Shown in pieces: positions 1 to 8,900 of a stretch of 57,344 nucleotides of DNA; the stretch's first letter is position 1, and each line of letters starts with the position of its first letter. Made by a program: the position numbers and the translations under genes. This stretch comes from Mariniblastus sp. (GTDB taxonomy: Bacteria > Planctomycetota > Planctomycetia > Pirellulales > Pirellulaceae), in contig JABACA010000013.1 of assembly GCA_014237975.1 (NCBI GenBank), positions 1 through 57,344 of the forward strand, written 5' to 3'. Under the pieces are notes generated by a model. The model was not told the DNA's origin. It worked only from the letters and a program-made list of their open reading frames with translations, and ran no database searches.

Positions 1-238
1 ATGACATGTACAACATGTTCTCGACACCATTGACTTCCTGTTCAATGGCAGTGGCAACCGTCTCCGCAATTACCTTGGCGTTGGCACCCGGGTAGACCGC
101 ACTTACCTGGACCGTGGGTGGCGAAACCTGGGGAAACTTGGCCACGGGCAGATTGAAGAACGAGACAACGCCCACCATGGTGATGATGATTGAGATAACC
201 GATGCAAAAATCGGTCGGTTGATAAAAAAAGCCGACAT
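1..238 (-). CDS. RND efflux transporter permease, N-terminal fragment
   Basis: This is the first 79 codons of an AcrB-family inner-membrane proton-driven efflux pump; the rest lies beyond the left edge. The ATG is at 236-238. The translation opens with MSAFFINRPIFASVI, continues into the first transmembrane helix, then has PVAKFPQVSPPTV, SAVYPGANAKVI and an EQEVNGVENMLYMS block at the edge. These are the invariant N-terminal signatures of the RND pump family. The adaptor gene ends upstream at 304, leaving 65 bases between the two, as in a normal adaptor-pump operon. Substrate cannot be told from this part. Family assignment is secure; which subfamily (HAE1 drug pump is likeliest) is inference. 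Confidence 0.88.
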   Translation of the reverse strand, partial: MSAFFINRPIFASVISIIITMVGVVSFFNLPVAKFPQVSPPTVQVSAVYPGANAKVIAETVATAIEQEVNGVENMLYMS

Positions 239-303
239 GAATCAAAGACCCAAAAACCCGAAAACTCGCAACACCCAATTCCTCGACCATCCAACAGGGA
301 CGG

Positions 304-1545
304 TCATTTTGCTGACACTTCCTGTCCCGAAAAAAGCCGTTGAATTCCATCGACGACTACCTGGTCGTCTGGTTTCAGGCCGGTGAGTACAACAACATTG
401 CTACCATCCTTGATACCTAATGTGATCGGCGTGCGCTCCACTTTACTGTCGCTGCCCAAGACAAAGACAAAGGCTCCCGAGGCATCTCGACTCACACAGC
501 TTTCGGGAATCAGCAACGCATTTTCAAGACTACCCATTTGAATTCGCACCCTGACAAACTGGCCGGGAAACAACAACTGGTCCTTTTGGTCATTTTTAAA
601 AACGGCTCGGAATTTAACGGTCCCCGTTTCAAAATCGACCCGTGGATCGTAGTAATCCAACGACCCTTCGAAGGGAAAACCCTCATCGCCATTACGCTGC
701 ATCGATACCTTGATCGAACCAAGGTCCCTTGCCGGGTCTCGCTTTCCCTTGTTTTCCCGCTGGAAGTCCAACAAGAACCGTTCGCTAATATTAAAATTGA
801 CCCAGATCGGGTTTCCCTGAATGATGCTCGTCAATTCATCCCCAATGTTGATCAGGTTGCCGATTTTTGCAACATTGCTGGTTGCGTTGCCGGCGATGGG
901 AGCCCTGACATCACACCAATTCAGATTCAGTGTCGCCCGTTCAAGATCGGCGCCGGCTTTGGCTACCATCGCTTTCGCGCTCGATACTTCGGCCTTGCTG
1001 GCCGCCAACCCTGCTTCCGTGCTCTCAACCGCTGCACCGGCCGATTTCATTTTGGCTTCTGCCGTATCGATTTCGGATTGCGATACGGCTTTGCTTTCAA
1101 ACAGGCTGAGCATTCTTTTGTATTCAGCTTTAGCCGCATCGCTTTGGGCTGTTGCCGAGTCGATCTTGGCCTGGGCAACCAGCAAGGCAGCTTCCGCGAC
1201 CTCCTTGGTTGCCTCGGCCGATTCGAGTGTCGCGCGGTGCGAGTTCTCTATAGCCTGGTACTCATCCTTTTCAATTACAAACAGGACCTGGTTCTTTTCT
1301 ACCTTTATATCCTCCTTGTATTTCATTTCCTGCAGGATCCCGGAGACACGGGCGCGAACAACGGCCTGGTCGACTGCCTCGGTTTCACCGTTCTCTTCGT
1401 GAAACAAGGGAATGGTTTTGACCGTTGGCTTCTGCACCGTGACCGACGGCAGCACCGGGGCCTGGATGGGTATTTCCTGTTTGCATGCGGGTAAGCCTGC
1501 CACCAGCAGGATCAGTAATCCCGTCTTTGAAATTGACCGAATCAT
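304..1545 (-). CDS. RND efflux periplasmic adaptor (membrane fusion lipoprotein)
   Basis: Adaptor that would link the RND pump encoded next to it to an outer-membrane channel. The chosen ATG (1543-1545) gives 413 residues starting MIRSISKTG, followed by a hydrophobic stretch ending LVAGLPAC, a lipobox whose Cys would be acylated. After that come the half-lipoyl region (RARVSGILQEM), a long Ala/Glu/Lys-rich alpha-hairpin (EATKEVAEAALLVAQAKI onward), the second lipoyl half (LNWCDVRAPIAG) and beta-barrel and membrane-proximal domains (LFPGQFVRVRI). A GTG 30 codons upstream stays open but would put the signal peptide inside the protein, so I reject it. The order adaptor-then-pump fits an operon read leftward. 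Confidence 0.92.
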   Translation of the reverse strand: MIRSISKTGLLILLVAGLPACKQEIPIQAPVLPSVTVQKPTVKTIPLFHEENGETEAVDQAVVRARVSGILQEMKYKEDIKVEKNQVLFVIEKDEYQAIENSHRATLESAEATKEVAEAALLVAQAKIDSATAQSDAAKAEYKRMLSLFESKAVSQSEIDTAEAKMKSAGAAVESTEAGLAASKAEVSSAKAMVAKAGADLERATLNLNWCDVRAPIAGNATSNVAKIGNLINIGDELTSIIQGNPIWVNFNISERFLLDFQRENKGKRDPARDLGSIKVSMQRNGDEGFPFEGSLDYYDPRVDFETGTVKFRAVFKNDQKDQLLFPGQFVRVRIQMGSLENALLIPESCVSRDASGAFVFVLGSDSKVERTPITLGIKDGSNVVVLTGLKPDDQVVVDGIQRLFSGQEVSAK

Positions 1546-1740
1546 CAGTCCATTACCTACTTCAATAAAGTGATTGAATATATCGCTTCCGGCTTCGAGC
1601 CCGACAAAAAAACATTGAGAACGAAGCGTTACCATATTAGTTGATTTGCAAACAAAAATCTGGCCCTCTTATTGATTAGAGTAGATTCTCTCTGTTTGCT
1701 CCGACAAACACTGCGGGTCGCCAAGTTTTCGTGTCCAAGA

Positions 1741-2343
1741 TCACAACTCGGTGATCTCGTAACCCAGCTCGGCAAAATCCTGGGCATAGAAATCGACGGC
1801 CAGTTGCCACGTTTCCGGATCAAAATACTCCATGGTCTTTTTCTGACGCTTACTCCGATTCATGTGGCCGAGTGATTGACGGGGAATGCCAAGTCGATCC
1901 AAAACTGTTTGAAAATCTTCTTCCAGCCGCTCAAACCGCCCCACAAAATCGGCTTGATCAATACAATAAAATGGGTGGGTTTGCGGCATGGCGTGATGCC
2001 TGATTTTCCTGCGAACCGACAAACGCCGACCATCAAACGGAACACTCTCGTCCATGACGATTTTCATAAACTCTCTCAGGCTAATACCGCGACACTCCTC
2101 GCCCGGGTGTTCCCAGACCGTATTGTCCATCCCGTTGGCGAACATCTGCCACGCCGAGATCAAACGATCAAAAGGATCTCGAACAAATCCAAACTTGAAC
2201 AGCTCGGACCATTCTTCCGGGATAGCTCCCTGGACCGGGCCTTCGTAGCGATTCTTGAAGAAGTCGCGGCGGATTGATGCGCCACCCGTTTTGGGGACAT
2301 GCAAAAAAACGCAACGCGGTTCCAGTATCAGAAATGCTGCCAT
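1741..2343 (-). CDS. Sulfotransferase-family protein
   Basis: A 200-residue protein resembling the Sulfotransfer_2 group, which moves sulfate from PAPS to carbohydrate or other acceptors. The 5'-phosphosulfate loop is visible at residues 15-23 (HVPKTGGAS) and the 3'-phosphate motif around 51-65 (FGFVRDPFDRLISAW, Arg55). There is no signal peptide or membrane anchor, so it looks cytoplasmic. It lies alone between the efflux adaptor and the M1 peptidase, with only 18 bases to the stop of the upstream peptidase gene (2362), so it may be read from that transcript. Acceptor unknown. Short sulfotransferase-like proteins of this type are common in planctomycetes (established knowledge). Confidence 0.8.
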   Translation of the reverse strand: MAAFLILEPRCVFLHVPKTGGASIRRDFFKNRYEGPVQGAIPEEWSELFKFGFVRDPFDRLISAWQMFANGMDNTVWEHPGEECRGISLREFMKIVMDESVPFDGRRLSVRRKIRHHAMPQTHPFYCIDQADFVGRFERLEEDFQTVLDRLGIPRQSLGHMNRSKRQKKTMEYFDPETWQLAVDFYAQDFAELGYEITEL

Positions 2344-2361
2344 CGGCGGTTGCCTGCCTCC

Positions 2362-4044
2362 CTAATCACTTTCGCAGTCCATGTAGAAATTCCGATCCAG
2401 TTGAAATGAATCTATCGGCTCGTTCCATTGAAGAACCTGAGGCTGCTCGCCCGGAGTAATCGTCTTTGTTTGTCCATTAACCAAAACGCGAACCGGTACG
2501 CTGAAACCTTCCACCACGTTCTCGAATCGATAAGCTACCTGATCTCCATTCACTTTATACTTTAGCAGTGGGATTTTGACCGATCTAAGGTACTGGTCAA
2601 AAAACTGATTAAAATCGATCCCCGACTGTTGGCTGATGAAATCCTCAACCTGGCCCGTGTCAACGGTCTGGTGCCGAAAATGTTTGTTCAGACCACGCAG
2701 GATCTCAAGCCATTTTTCATCGTCATCAATCACATGCCGCACGGTGTGCAACATGTTGCCACCCTTGTAATACATATCCCCCGAACCGGATTTGTTGACA
2801 TGATAGGTGCCGATGATCGGAGCGTCATTACGAATCCGTTTGCGACATCCAATCACATAGTCCTCTGCTTCCTGCTTGGAGAAATGATATTCAACAAACA
2901 AGTTTTCCGAGTAGTTCGTAAAACTCTCATGAATCCACATGTCGGCCGCGTCCCGCATGGAAATATTATTACCGAACCACTCGTGTCCCGATTCGTGGAC
3001 GATAATAAAGTCGAACTTCATCCCGACCCCGGTGCCGCTCAAATCGGTCCCCCGGTAACCGTTTTTGAACCCGTTGCCATAGGTGACCGAGCTCTGATGC
3101 TCCATTCCCAGGTAAGGTACGGCCACCAACTTGTAACTGTCTTCATAGAACGGGTACTTGCCAAACCAGTGCTCGAATGCCTCGAGCGTACGCGGCGCCT
3201 CCTTGAATTGCCGCTCCGCCTCGGCGCGTTGATGATCCAGGACCCAGTAGTCCACATCCAGATCGCCATGTTCACCACGATACGTTTCGGAAAAATTGAC
3301 GTAGTTGCCGATGTTCATGTTGACACCGTAATTATTAATCGGGTTGACCACCTGCCAATGGAATGTCCGTGTCTTCTCCCGTTCATCCGTCGTGGTCTTC
3401 TTCAGTCGACCATTGGCGACCGCGGTCAATTCCTGCGGTACCGTGATGTTGATGTCCATCCCCCGGTCCGGTTCATCGTAGCCATGATCCTTGCAGGGCC
3501 ACCAGATACTGGCGCCGATCCCCTGGCAGGATGTGGCGATAAACGGATTCCCTTTTTCATCCTCCTGCCAGGTCAGCCCACCGCTCCAGGGAGGGTTCTT
3601 GCTCTCGACCGGAACGCCCCGGTAGTTGACCCGGATACTCTGTTTGGCACCGACAGGCACGTCTGCAGGAAAGTCGATCCAGTAGACATTGCCTTCCCGC
3701 TTAAAACTCAACTCCGGACCACCGTTTCCCTTGGTCGCCTCTGACAAATGAGTGACCCCGGTAATTTCCAACGGTTCCTGCAAGTCAATCTGCATTCGGC
3801 CGGACGGTTTGATCACCTCAAAATCGACAACAACCGTCCCCTGGAGTGATTTAGTCTCGGGAAAAACCTCGACCGACAAGGTGTAATGCTGCAGGTCCCA
3901 CCAATTCCGTTCCGGTGTAATTGATCCTCGCAGCTGCTCCTGGCTGGAAAACGCTTCCTGTTGAGCCGGAGCCTGGGACAGGCAGAGCGCCGACCAACAG
4001 GCAAGACAGCCGGTAACCAAGAGAATCAGCCGGTAGATGTTCAT
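2362..4044 (-). CDS. Exported M1-family zinc aminopeptidase
   Basis: A 560-residue zinc peptidase that should remove N-terminal residues from peptides outside the cytoplasm. The ATG at 4042-4044 follows GTGGAACGA, and the first 28 residues form a signal peptide (LILLVTGCLACWSALCLS). A GTG three codons earlier is the alternative. The zinc site is HESGH at 350-354 with the third ligand Glu373 in WIHESF, the exact HExxH-x18-E spacing of M1. The substrate-binding GxMEN motif reads GMEHQ at 313-317, so the usual Asn is His. The C-terminal part (GIDFNQFFDQYLR) matches the region after the catalytic domain in short M1 enzymes; the large C-terminal ERAP-type domain is absent. Confidence 0.92.
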   Translation of the reverse strand: MNIYRLILLVTGCLACWSALCLSQAPAQQEAFSSQEQLRGSITPERNWWDLQHYTLSVEVFPETKSLQGTVVVDFEVIKPSGRMQIDLQEPLEITGVTHLSEATKGNGGPELSFKREGNVYWIDFPADVPVGAKQSIRVNYRGVPVESKNPPWSGGLTWQEDEKGNPFIATSCQGIGASIWWPCKDHGYDEPDRGMDINITVPQELTAVANGRLKKTTTDEREKTRTFHWQVVNPINNYGVNMNIGNYVNFSETYRGEHGDLDVDYWVLDHQRAEAERQFKEAPRTLEAFEHWFGKYPFYEDSYKLVAVPYLGMEHQSSVTYGNGFKNGYRGTDLSGTGVGMKFDFIIVHESGHEWFGNNISMRDAADMWIHESFTNYSENLFVEYHFSKQEAEDYVIGCRKRIRNDAPIIGTYHVNKSGSGDMYYKGGNMLHTVRHVIDDDEKWLEILRGLNKHFRHQTVDTGQVEDFISQQSGIDFNQFFDQYLRSVKIPLLKYKVNGDQVAYRFENVVEGFSVPVRVLVNGQTKTITPGEQPQVLQWNEPIDSFQLDRNFYMDCESD

Positions 4045-4252
4045 TCGTTCCACTCTGGGTAGGGCAATTTATTTTTAGATCAACCAGACAGATTATACCC
4101 GCACATCGCTCCCGACGAAGATCGGGGCCTAAATCGATCGAAAATCGCACTTTACCTTGCGGAGATGCTGAAATTTCCTTGTTTCTCATGGACAGCCGAT
4201 AAAATGCAGGCTGTTCCGTTCTTTGTTCCTTCCCCCGGCGAGAAAGACTCTG

Positions 4253-4645
4253 ATGAACGAAGTAACCACCACGAAACCCGCCACCTGGTTTTGGGTCGTT
4301 GCGATCCTCGCCCTGTTGTGGAACTTACTGGGACTGATCGCATACGGGATGCAAGACCCGATGACTTTGACATCGCCGGTTTGGGTGAACGCCGCATTCT
4401 GCCTGGCCGTCGTCGCTGGAACGCTCGGCTGTATCTTCCTGATTTTGCGTAATCGGTTGGCAATCGTTCTGTTTATCTTGTCGCTCATCGGTATTGTCAC
4501 CAAGGACGTGTACGACTTTTTGATGAGTGACGTGCTGGAAGTCTACGGGATCGTTGTGATCATTCTGCCCTGCTTCGTGTTTGTCATCGGTTTGCTGTTG
4601 ATCGGGTTGACCCGCCACGCCGATCAAAAGAACTGGTTGCATTAA
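4253..4645 (+). CDS. Small four-helix membrane protein
   Basis: A 130-residue hydrophobic protein with four predicted transmembrane segments, at about residues 11-30, 45-63, 67-84 and 98-120. The start at 4253 is chosen because MNEVTTTKPATWFWVV puts the first helix near the N-terminus and GAGAAAG lies upstream; an ATG ten codons earlier is possible. It resembles small proteins loosely annotated as sugar-transporter-like in Bacteroidetes and Gammaproteobacteria, but I know no proven function and assign none. It is transcribed divergently from the M1 peptidase and stands alone on its strand. Confidence 0.7.
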   Translation: MNEVTTTKPATWFWVVAILALLWNLLGLIAYGMQDPMTLTSPVWVNAAFCLAVVAGTLGCIFLILRNRLAIVLFILSLIGIVTKDVYDFLMSDVLEVYGIVVIILPCFVFVIGLLLIGLTRHADQKNWLH

Positions 4646-4728
4646 CCTGCTGCCATGGCCGACGAACGACCGGATCAGCCACTCGCCGGAGGAGTTGAAA
4701 TAAAACCTGTCTCGTCATTCACCCATGA

Positions 4729-5796
4729 TCAATGTTTCATCAACTTCAGCATGGCATCACCAAAGGCCACCCCGGTGTTGTAAAAGAAGACGGGTGAACC
4801 GAGATAATGGTAGGCACGGTCATTGCCAAACGTTTTCCACTTTTCGACGTCACGCGTCTCCTTGTTGGACCAGTATTTATCAAAAGCGGCCTGGGCCTCC
4901 ATGTCCCAATACTTGGACGTTCTAAGCGTCACCACGTTCCCCTTGAATTCGGCCCGCTCGGCAACCGCGGCCTGGGCGTCGGCAATCTCCTTGATCTTAC
5001 CCTTTTGCGCTTCCCCGTGATGGCCCATGGCGCCAATCACGACGGGCAACTTGGGGGTCCCCCACGTTTTACGTACGTCCTTGATAAAGCCGGCCATGTT
5101 CTCTTCGTAATCCTCCACCGACGTCGGCGCGTACTGGTCGTTCCAGCCCTGGAACCAGACAAATCCGGCAATCTCGTAACCCTGGTCGTGGTAATCGGGC
5201 ACATACGTTTTCAAATCCCCCAGCACTTTATCCACTTCGCTCATCATCTCTCGATAAAAATGCCCGTAACCCTCTTTGTATTTTTCAACCGTCAAGTCGG
5301 GATCCTTCTTTTGCCGCTTCTCCACGACCTGATTCATTGTATCGGGGAACCCACGACTGGGAGAGCGAAAGTCCCGGTCCAGCGACTTGCCACCCCAGGC
5401 CGTTTTGATGATCAACACCTCTTCATCCAGTGCGTCACCGACGGTCCAGCCAAAACCGAGTTCGGGCCCAAACAGTCTCTGGTCACCTTCTTTACTGACA
5501 CCATAGCCAACCGTCAGTTTGCCATGGCGCTGTCCGTTGTTGCCCAGGTAGTCAATCCAGACATCATCCCGTTCGACCCATCCGTCTGCATTCTTCAAAT
5601 GGGCAAATCGAGATTTCTTGGCGGGATCCTGAAGCTGAAAATCCATCGTCTCGACACTCCCCTTGCCTTCCATGTTGGACTGGCCGGCCAGGATGAATAT
5701 CTTCAGTTTCCCGGCCGGTTTTTGAGCCAGCACAGGGGCAATCATCAACAGGACCAATCCCAGCGTCATGCCGGTGGTATGATTCAAACTTCTCAT
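4729..5796 (-). CDS. Exported SASA-type carbohydrate esterase (sialate O-acetylesterase-like)
   Basis: A 355-residue SGNH-like hydrolase of the SASA / CE6 group, which deacetylates sugars such as acetylated xylan or sialic acids. ATG 5794-5796 follows AAGGAAAAGG and starts a signal peptide (MTLGLVLLMIAPVLAQ). The catalytic Ser sits in the block-I motif GQSNMEG at residues 38-44 (Ser40). Further family blocks are PELGFGWTVGDAL, KTAWGGKSL and WFQGWND. An ATG 11 codons upstream is the alternative start. It is followed closely by no partner gene; the substrate is inferred only from the family. Planctomycetes carry many such esterases beside sulfatases, but no sulfatase is in this window. Confidence 0.88.
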   Translation of the reverse strand: MRSLNHTTGMTLGLVLLMIAPVLAQKPAGKLKIFILAGQSNMEGKGSVETMDFQLQDPAKKSRFAHLKNADGWVERDDVWIDYLGNNGQRHGKLTVGYGVSKEGDQRLFGPELGFGWTVGDALDEEVLIIKTAWGGKSLDRDFRSPSRGFPDTMNQVVEKRQKKDPDLTVEKYKEGYGHFYREMMSEVDKVLGDLKTYVPDYHDQGYEIAGFVWFQGWNDQYAPTSVEDYEENMAGFIKDVRKTWGTPKLPVVIGAMGHHGEAQKGKIKEIADAQAAVAERAEFKGNVVTLRTSKYWDMEAQAAFDKYWSNKETRDVEKWKTFGNDRAYHYLGSPVFFYNTGVAFGDAMLKLMKH

Positions 5797-5910
5797 CCTT
5801 TTCCTTTCAAACAATTTCATAAAGGTCAAAAACCTGAGTCATCCGCGTCGACGGTTGCCGATCAATCCTGGGCCCGCCGACGACGCACTTCTGTGACGGC
5901 ATGGTGTTTT

Positions 5911-8900
5911 CTATGAACCGGATCCATCGTTGGCAGGCCGGCCTTTTAATCGTTTGAGATACTTGTTGTACAAGTCCGTATGTGCATTGTCATCGACGTC
6001 AATCGGTTTTCCACCGATAAACATATGGATCACATTGGAGGTCGCCTGCAACGGACTGCGATCCGTCACAATAATGTCGGCCCGTTTGCCGACTTCCAAT
6101 GTACCCACCTGTTGATCGATTCCGTAAATTTTTGCCGTGTTACTGGTTAACGCCGCCAAGGCTTCATCCTCGGGCAACCCATAGCCAACCGCCAGGCCGG
6201 CCGAGAGTGGCAGGTCGCGCGCCATCGTGTTGCTGTCGCTGTAAAAACCGAACAGTACGCCCGCTTCGTGCAGCCTGGCTGGCAATCGGTAAACCGTATC
6301 ATAAGGATCGTATTCACTGGAAACACTCTTCGTAATCGGTCCGATCAAGATCGGTATATTGGCTTCGGCCAATTGGTCGGCGACCTTCCACGATTCGGTA
6401 CCGGAATCCCGCAGGACCGCCTTGATGTCGAGCTCCTTGGCAAACTCGATCGCATCCAGGATGTCGGTGGCTGAGCGAACTCGAATCACAACCGGTTTCT
6501 CTTTCCGCGCAAACGGAACCAGGGCTTCCAGTTGGTTATCGAAATCGGGTCCGCGAACCTTCCGCTTGGCGGCCTCTGTTTTAATCCGGTCGTATTCGCG
6601 GGTATCCTCGAACAGTTTCATGACCGTGTCGTAGGGTGACAACTCCGGTTTCGGTTTGTCGGGTGTTTCCTCTTCCGATTCACGCGATGGCGGGCCAAAA
6701 CGACGGCCGCGTCGTTGTTCTTCACCGATTTTCTTGCTGGGCAACGACATTTCGAGGGCCAGTTGCGGTACGAATACCAAGTCGTCAAAATTCCAGCCAT
6801 CATATTGAACCACCGCGCTCTGGCCGGAGATCAAGCCGCCGGTCGGCATCGTGACCGAACAGGTCGCCCCGGTGAAACGGGTCAGCCCAATCAGTGGCGA
6901 GTCTGGTTTTAAAGCCGAAGCAACCTGCAGGTCCGGCTTGATCTGCCCCTGTTCCCCCGCATCACTGAGACCCAGATCACTATTGGCCACGGTCGAGCCA
7001 CCATCAATAAAACCGGGGTAAACCATCAGGTTGGAGCCGTCCACGATCGTGGCGCCTTGGGGAACGGCCGTTTCGGCACCGCCGACTGCAGCAATTTTTC
7101 CATCCTTGATCAAAAGGGTTCCCTTTTGAATCGGAGGTGCCGCGCCTGGGTAAATGGCTGCGTTGGTAATGGCATAGACACCGTTGGCATTCAGGTCCGG
7201 CAAGCTGGCTGCAACTCCGGATTTCTCGTCCAACGGATAGGGACCACCTCGTTCCCCTTCCCGATCAAAGACGACTTCACCGTCGACCAGAGTCATGAAC
7301 GCACGGGAGTAAGTATTGAGTGGATGGCCGTTGAACAAGGCCAGGTCGGCCCGCTTGCCCACTTCAATCGAACCCACCACGTCATTCAACTTCAAGGCAA
7401 TCGCCGGATTGAGGGTAATCGTACGAATGGCGTCCTGGTAACTCATCCCTCCCCAACGGACCATCTTGGCCGCATCGTGGTTCAGACGGCGAACCCGTTC
7501 ACCACTGTCCGAATTCAGGATCGGGGTACCACCGGCCGCTTCGATCAAAGCGACGTTGTAGGGAACCGCATCATACGCCTCGACTTTGTAGCCCCAAAAA
7601 TCGGCAAACGTCGAAAGATTCGCCCCGTTCTTGCCGAAACGGGCAATTTCGGGAGCGATCTTGTAGGCCTCCAGTCCGTGTTCCAACGTCAAGTGTTCAA
7701 TGCCGAACTTGGAGAGGGTCTTGAGCAACATCAGGATCTCACCCGAGTTGTAACAATGACAATGGACAAGAATCTGGTTATCCAGAACTTTTTGCAATGT
7801 TTCCAGTCGCAAATCACGTCGCGGTGGAATCGTATTTGCCTGCTCGGCCGGGGAGAGTTCGTTAAACCGCTGCCAATCCGACTTGTATTGCCGGGCGGCT
7901 TCGAAGGCCGTTCGCAATACCGACTCAACACCCATCCGGGTATTGGGGAAACGGGATTCGTTGCGGATCACGTTTTCACCCAGCGCAAACTTGATGCCCT
8001 CCGGAAAATCGGGGAACAGCATGTCTTTGGGGTTCGCCTTGTATTTCATCTGGATGACGATTCGCTGTCCACCAATCGTGTTGGCACTTCCGTGCAATAC
8101 ATTGGCAGCCGTCACGCCACCCGCCGCCGCCCGATAGACACCCAGATCGTCGCTGACCATGTTGTCTTCGCAGCGGACTTCGGGAGTTACCGACAACGTT
8201 CCCTCGTTGCCACCGGCGACCATGTGCGAATGACAGTCAATAATCCCGGGCATCACCCAGGCTCCTTGGCCATCAATCACCATCGTCCCCTCGGGAGGCA
8301 CCAGGTCGGCACCGATCGCAACAATCTTGCCGTCCTGAACCAGGATGGACGTATCGCGCAACATGCCATTAACGGCCGTAATCACATTCGCTTTGTGAAT
8401 AAACAGATTGCCGCCCGTGCGGGTCTGGGGGATGCGCGATGCGTCCGTTTCAATCGGCCAATCCATCACCACGACTTCTTCTTCCTCGTCGCTGTCCTCT
8501 TGATCGCCATCCTTATCCCCAGCATCAGCCTTGGACGGTTCAGCGTCGTCCGATTGGCCTTCCTGCTTGGCGGGCTTGTCATCCTTGCTGTCGGGCTTCC
8601 GTTTCTCGTCCGGTTTGTCGGTCGAACGCTTTGAGCCATCCTTGCCACGTCGCCCCCTGGGACCGCCGCGACCCGACTCGTCTTCCTCTGACTGCTTGTT
8701 TTCAAACAGGTTGCCGTTCACGACGGTATACTTAACTTCCGCCTGTTCATTGGAAAAATCATCGGACATGATGGCCAAGTTGGCAATTTTTCCGGCTTCG
8801 ATCGTTCCCAGCTGATCAGACAGACCGAACAGCGAGGCGGGGCGAACGGTCAATGCCGCCAGCGCCTCATCGGCCGGCAGTCCTTTTTCGATGGCCAGCC

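Noticed and set aside
2629..3744. A 371-codon plus-strand frame opposite the M1 peptidase, and similar long frames at 538-1494, 4807-5916 and 19492-20472
   Set aside because: All lie opposite genes with clear motifs; their translations have no family features.
4165..4252. Longer starts for the small membrane protein at 4253
   Set aside because: The added residues are not protein-like and the chosen start has a better upstream site.
7057..8634. A 525-codon open frame on the plus strand inside the amidohydrolase gene
   Set aside because: It is antisense to a well-supported gene, has no recognisable domains and reflects codon bias of the opposite strand.
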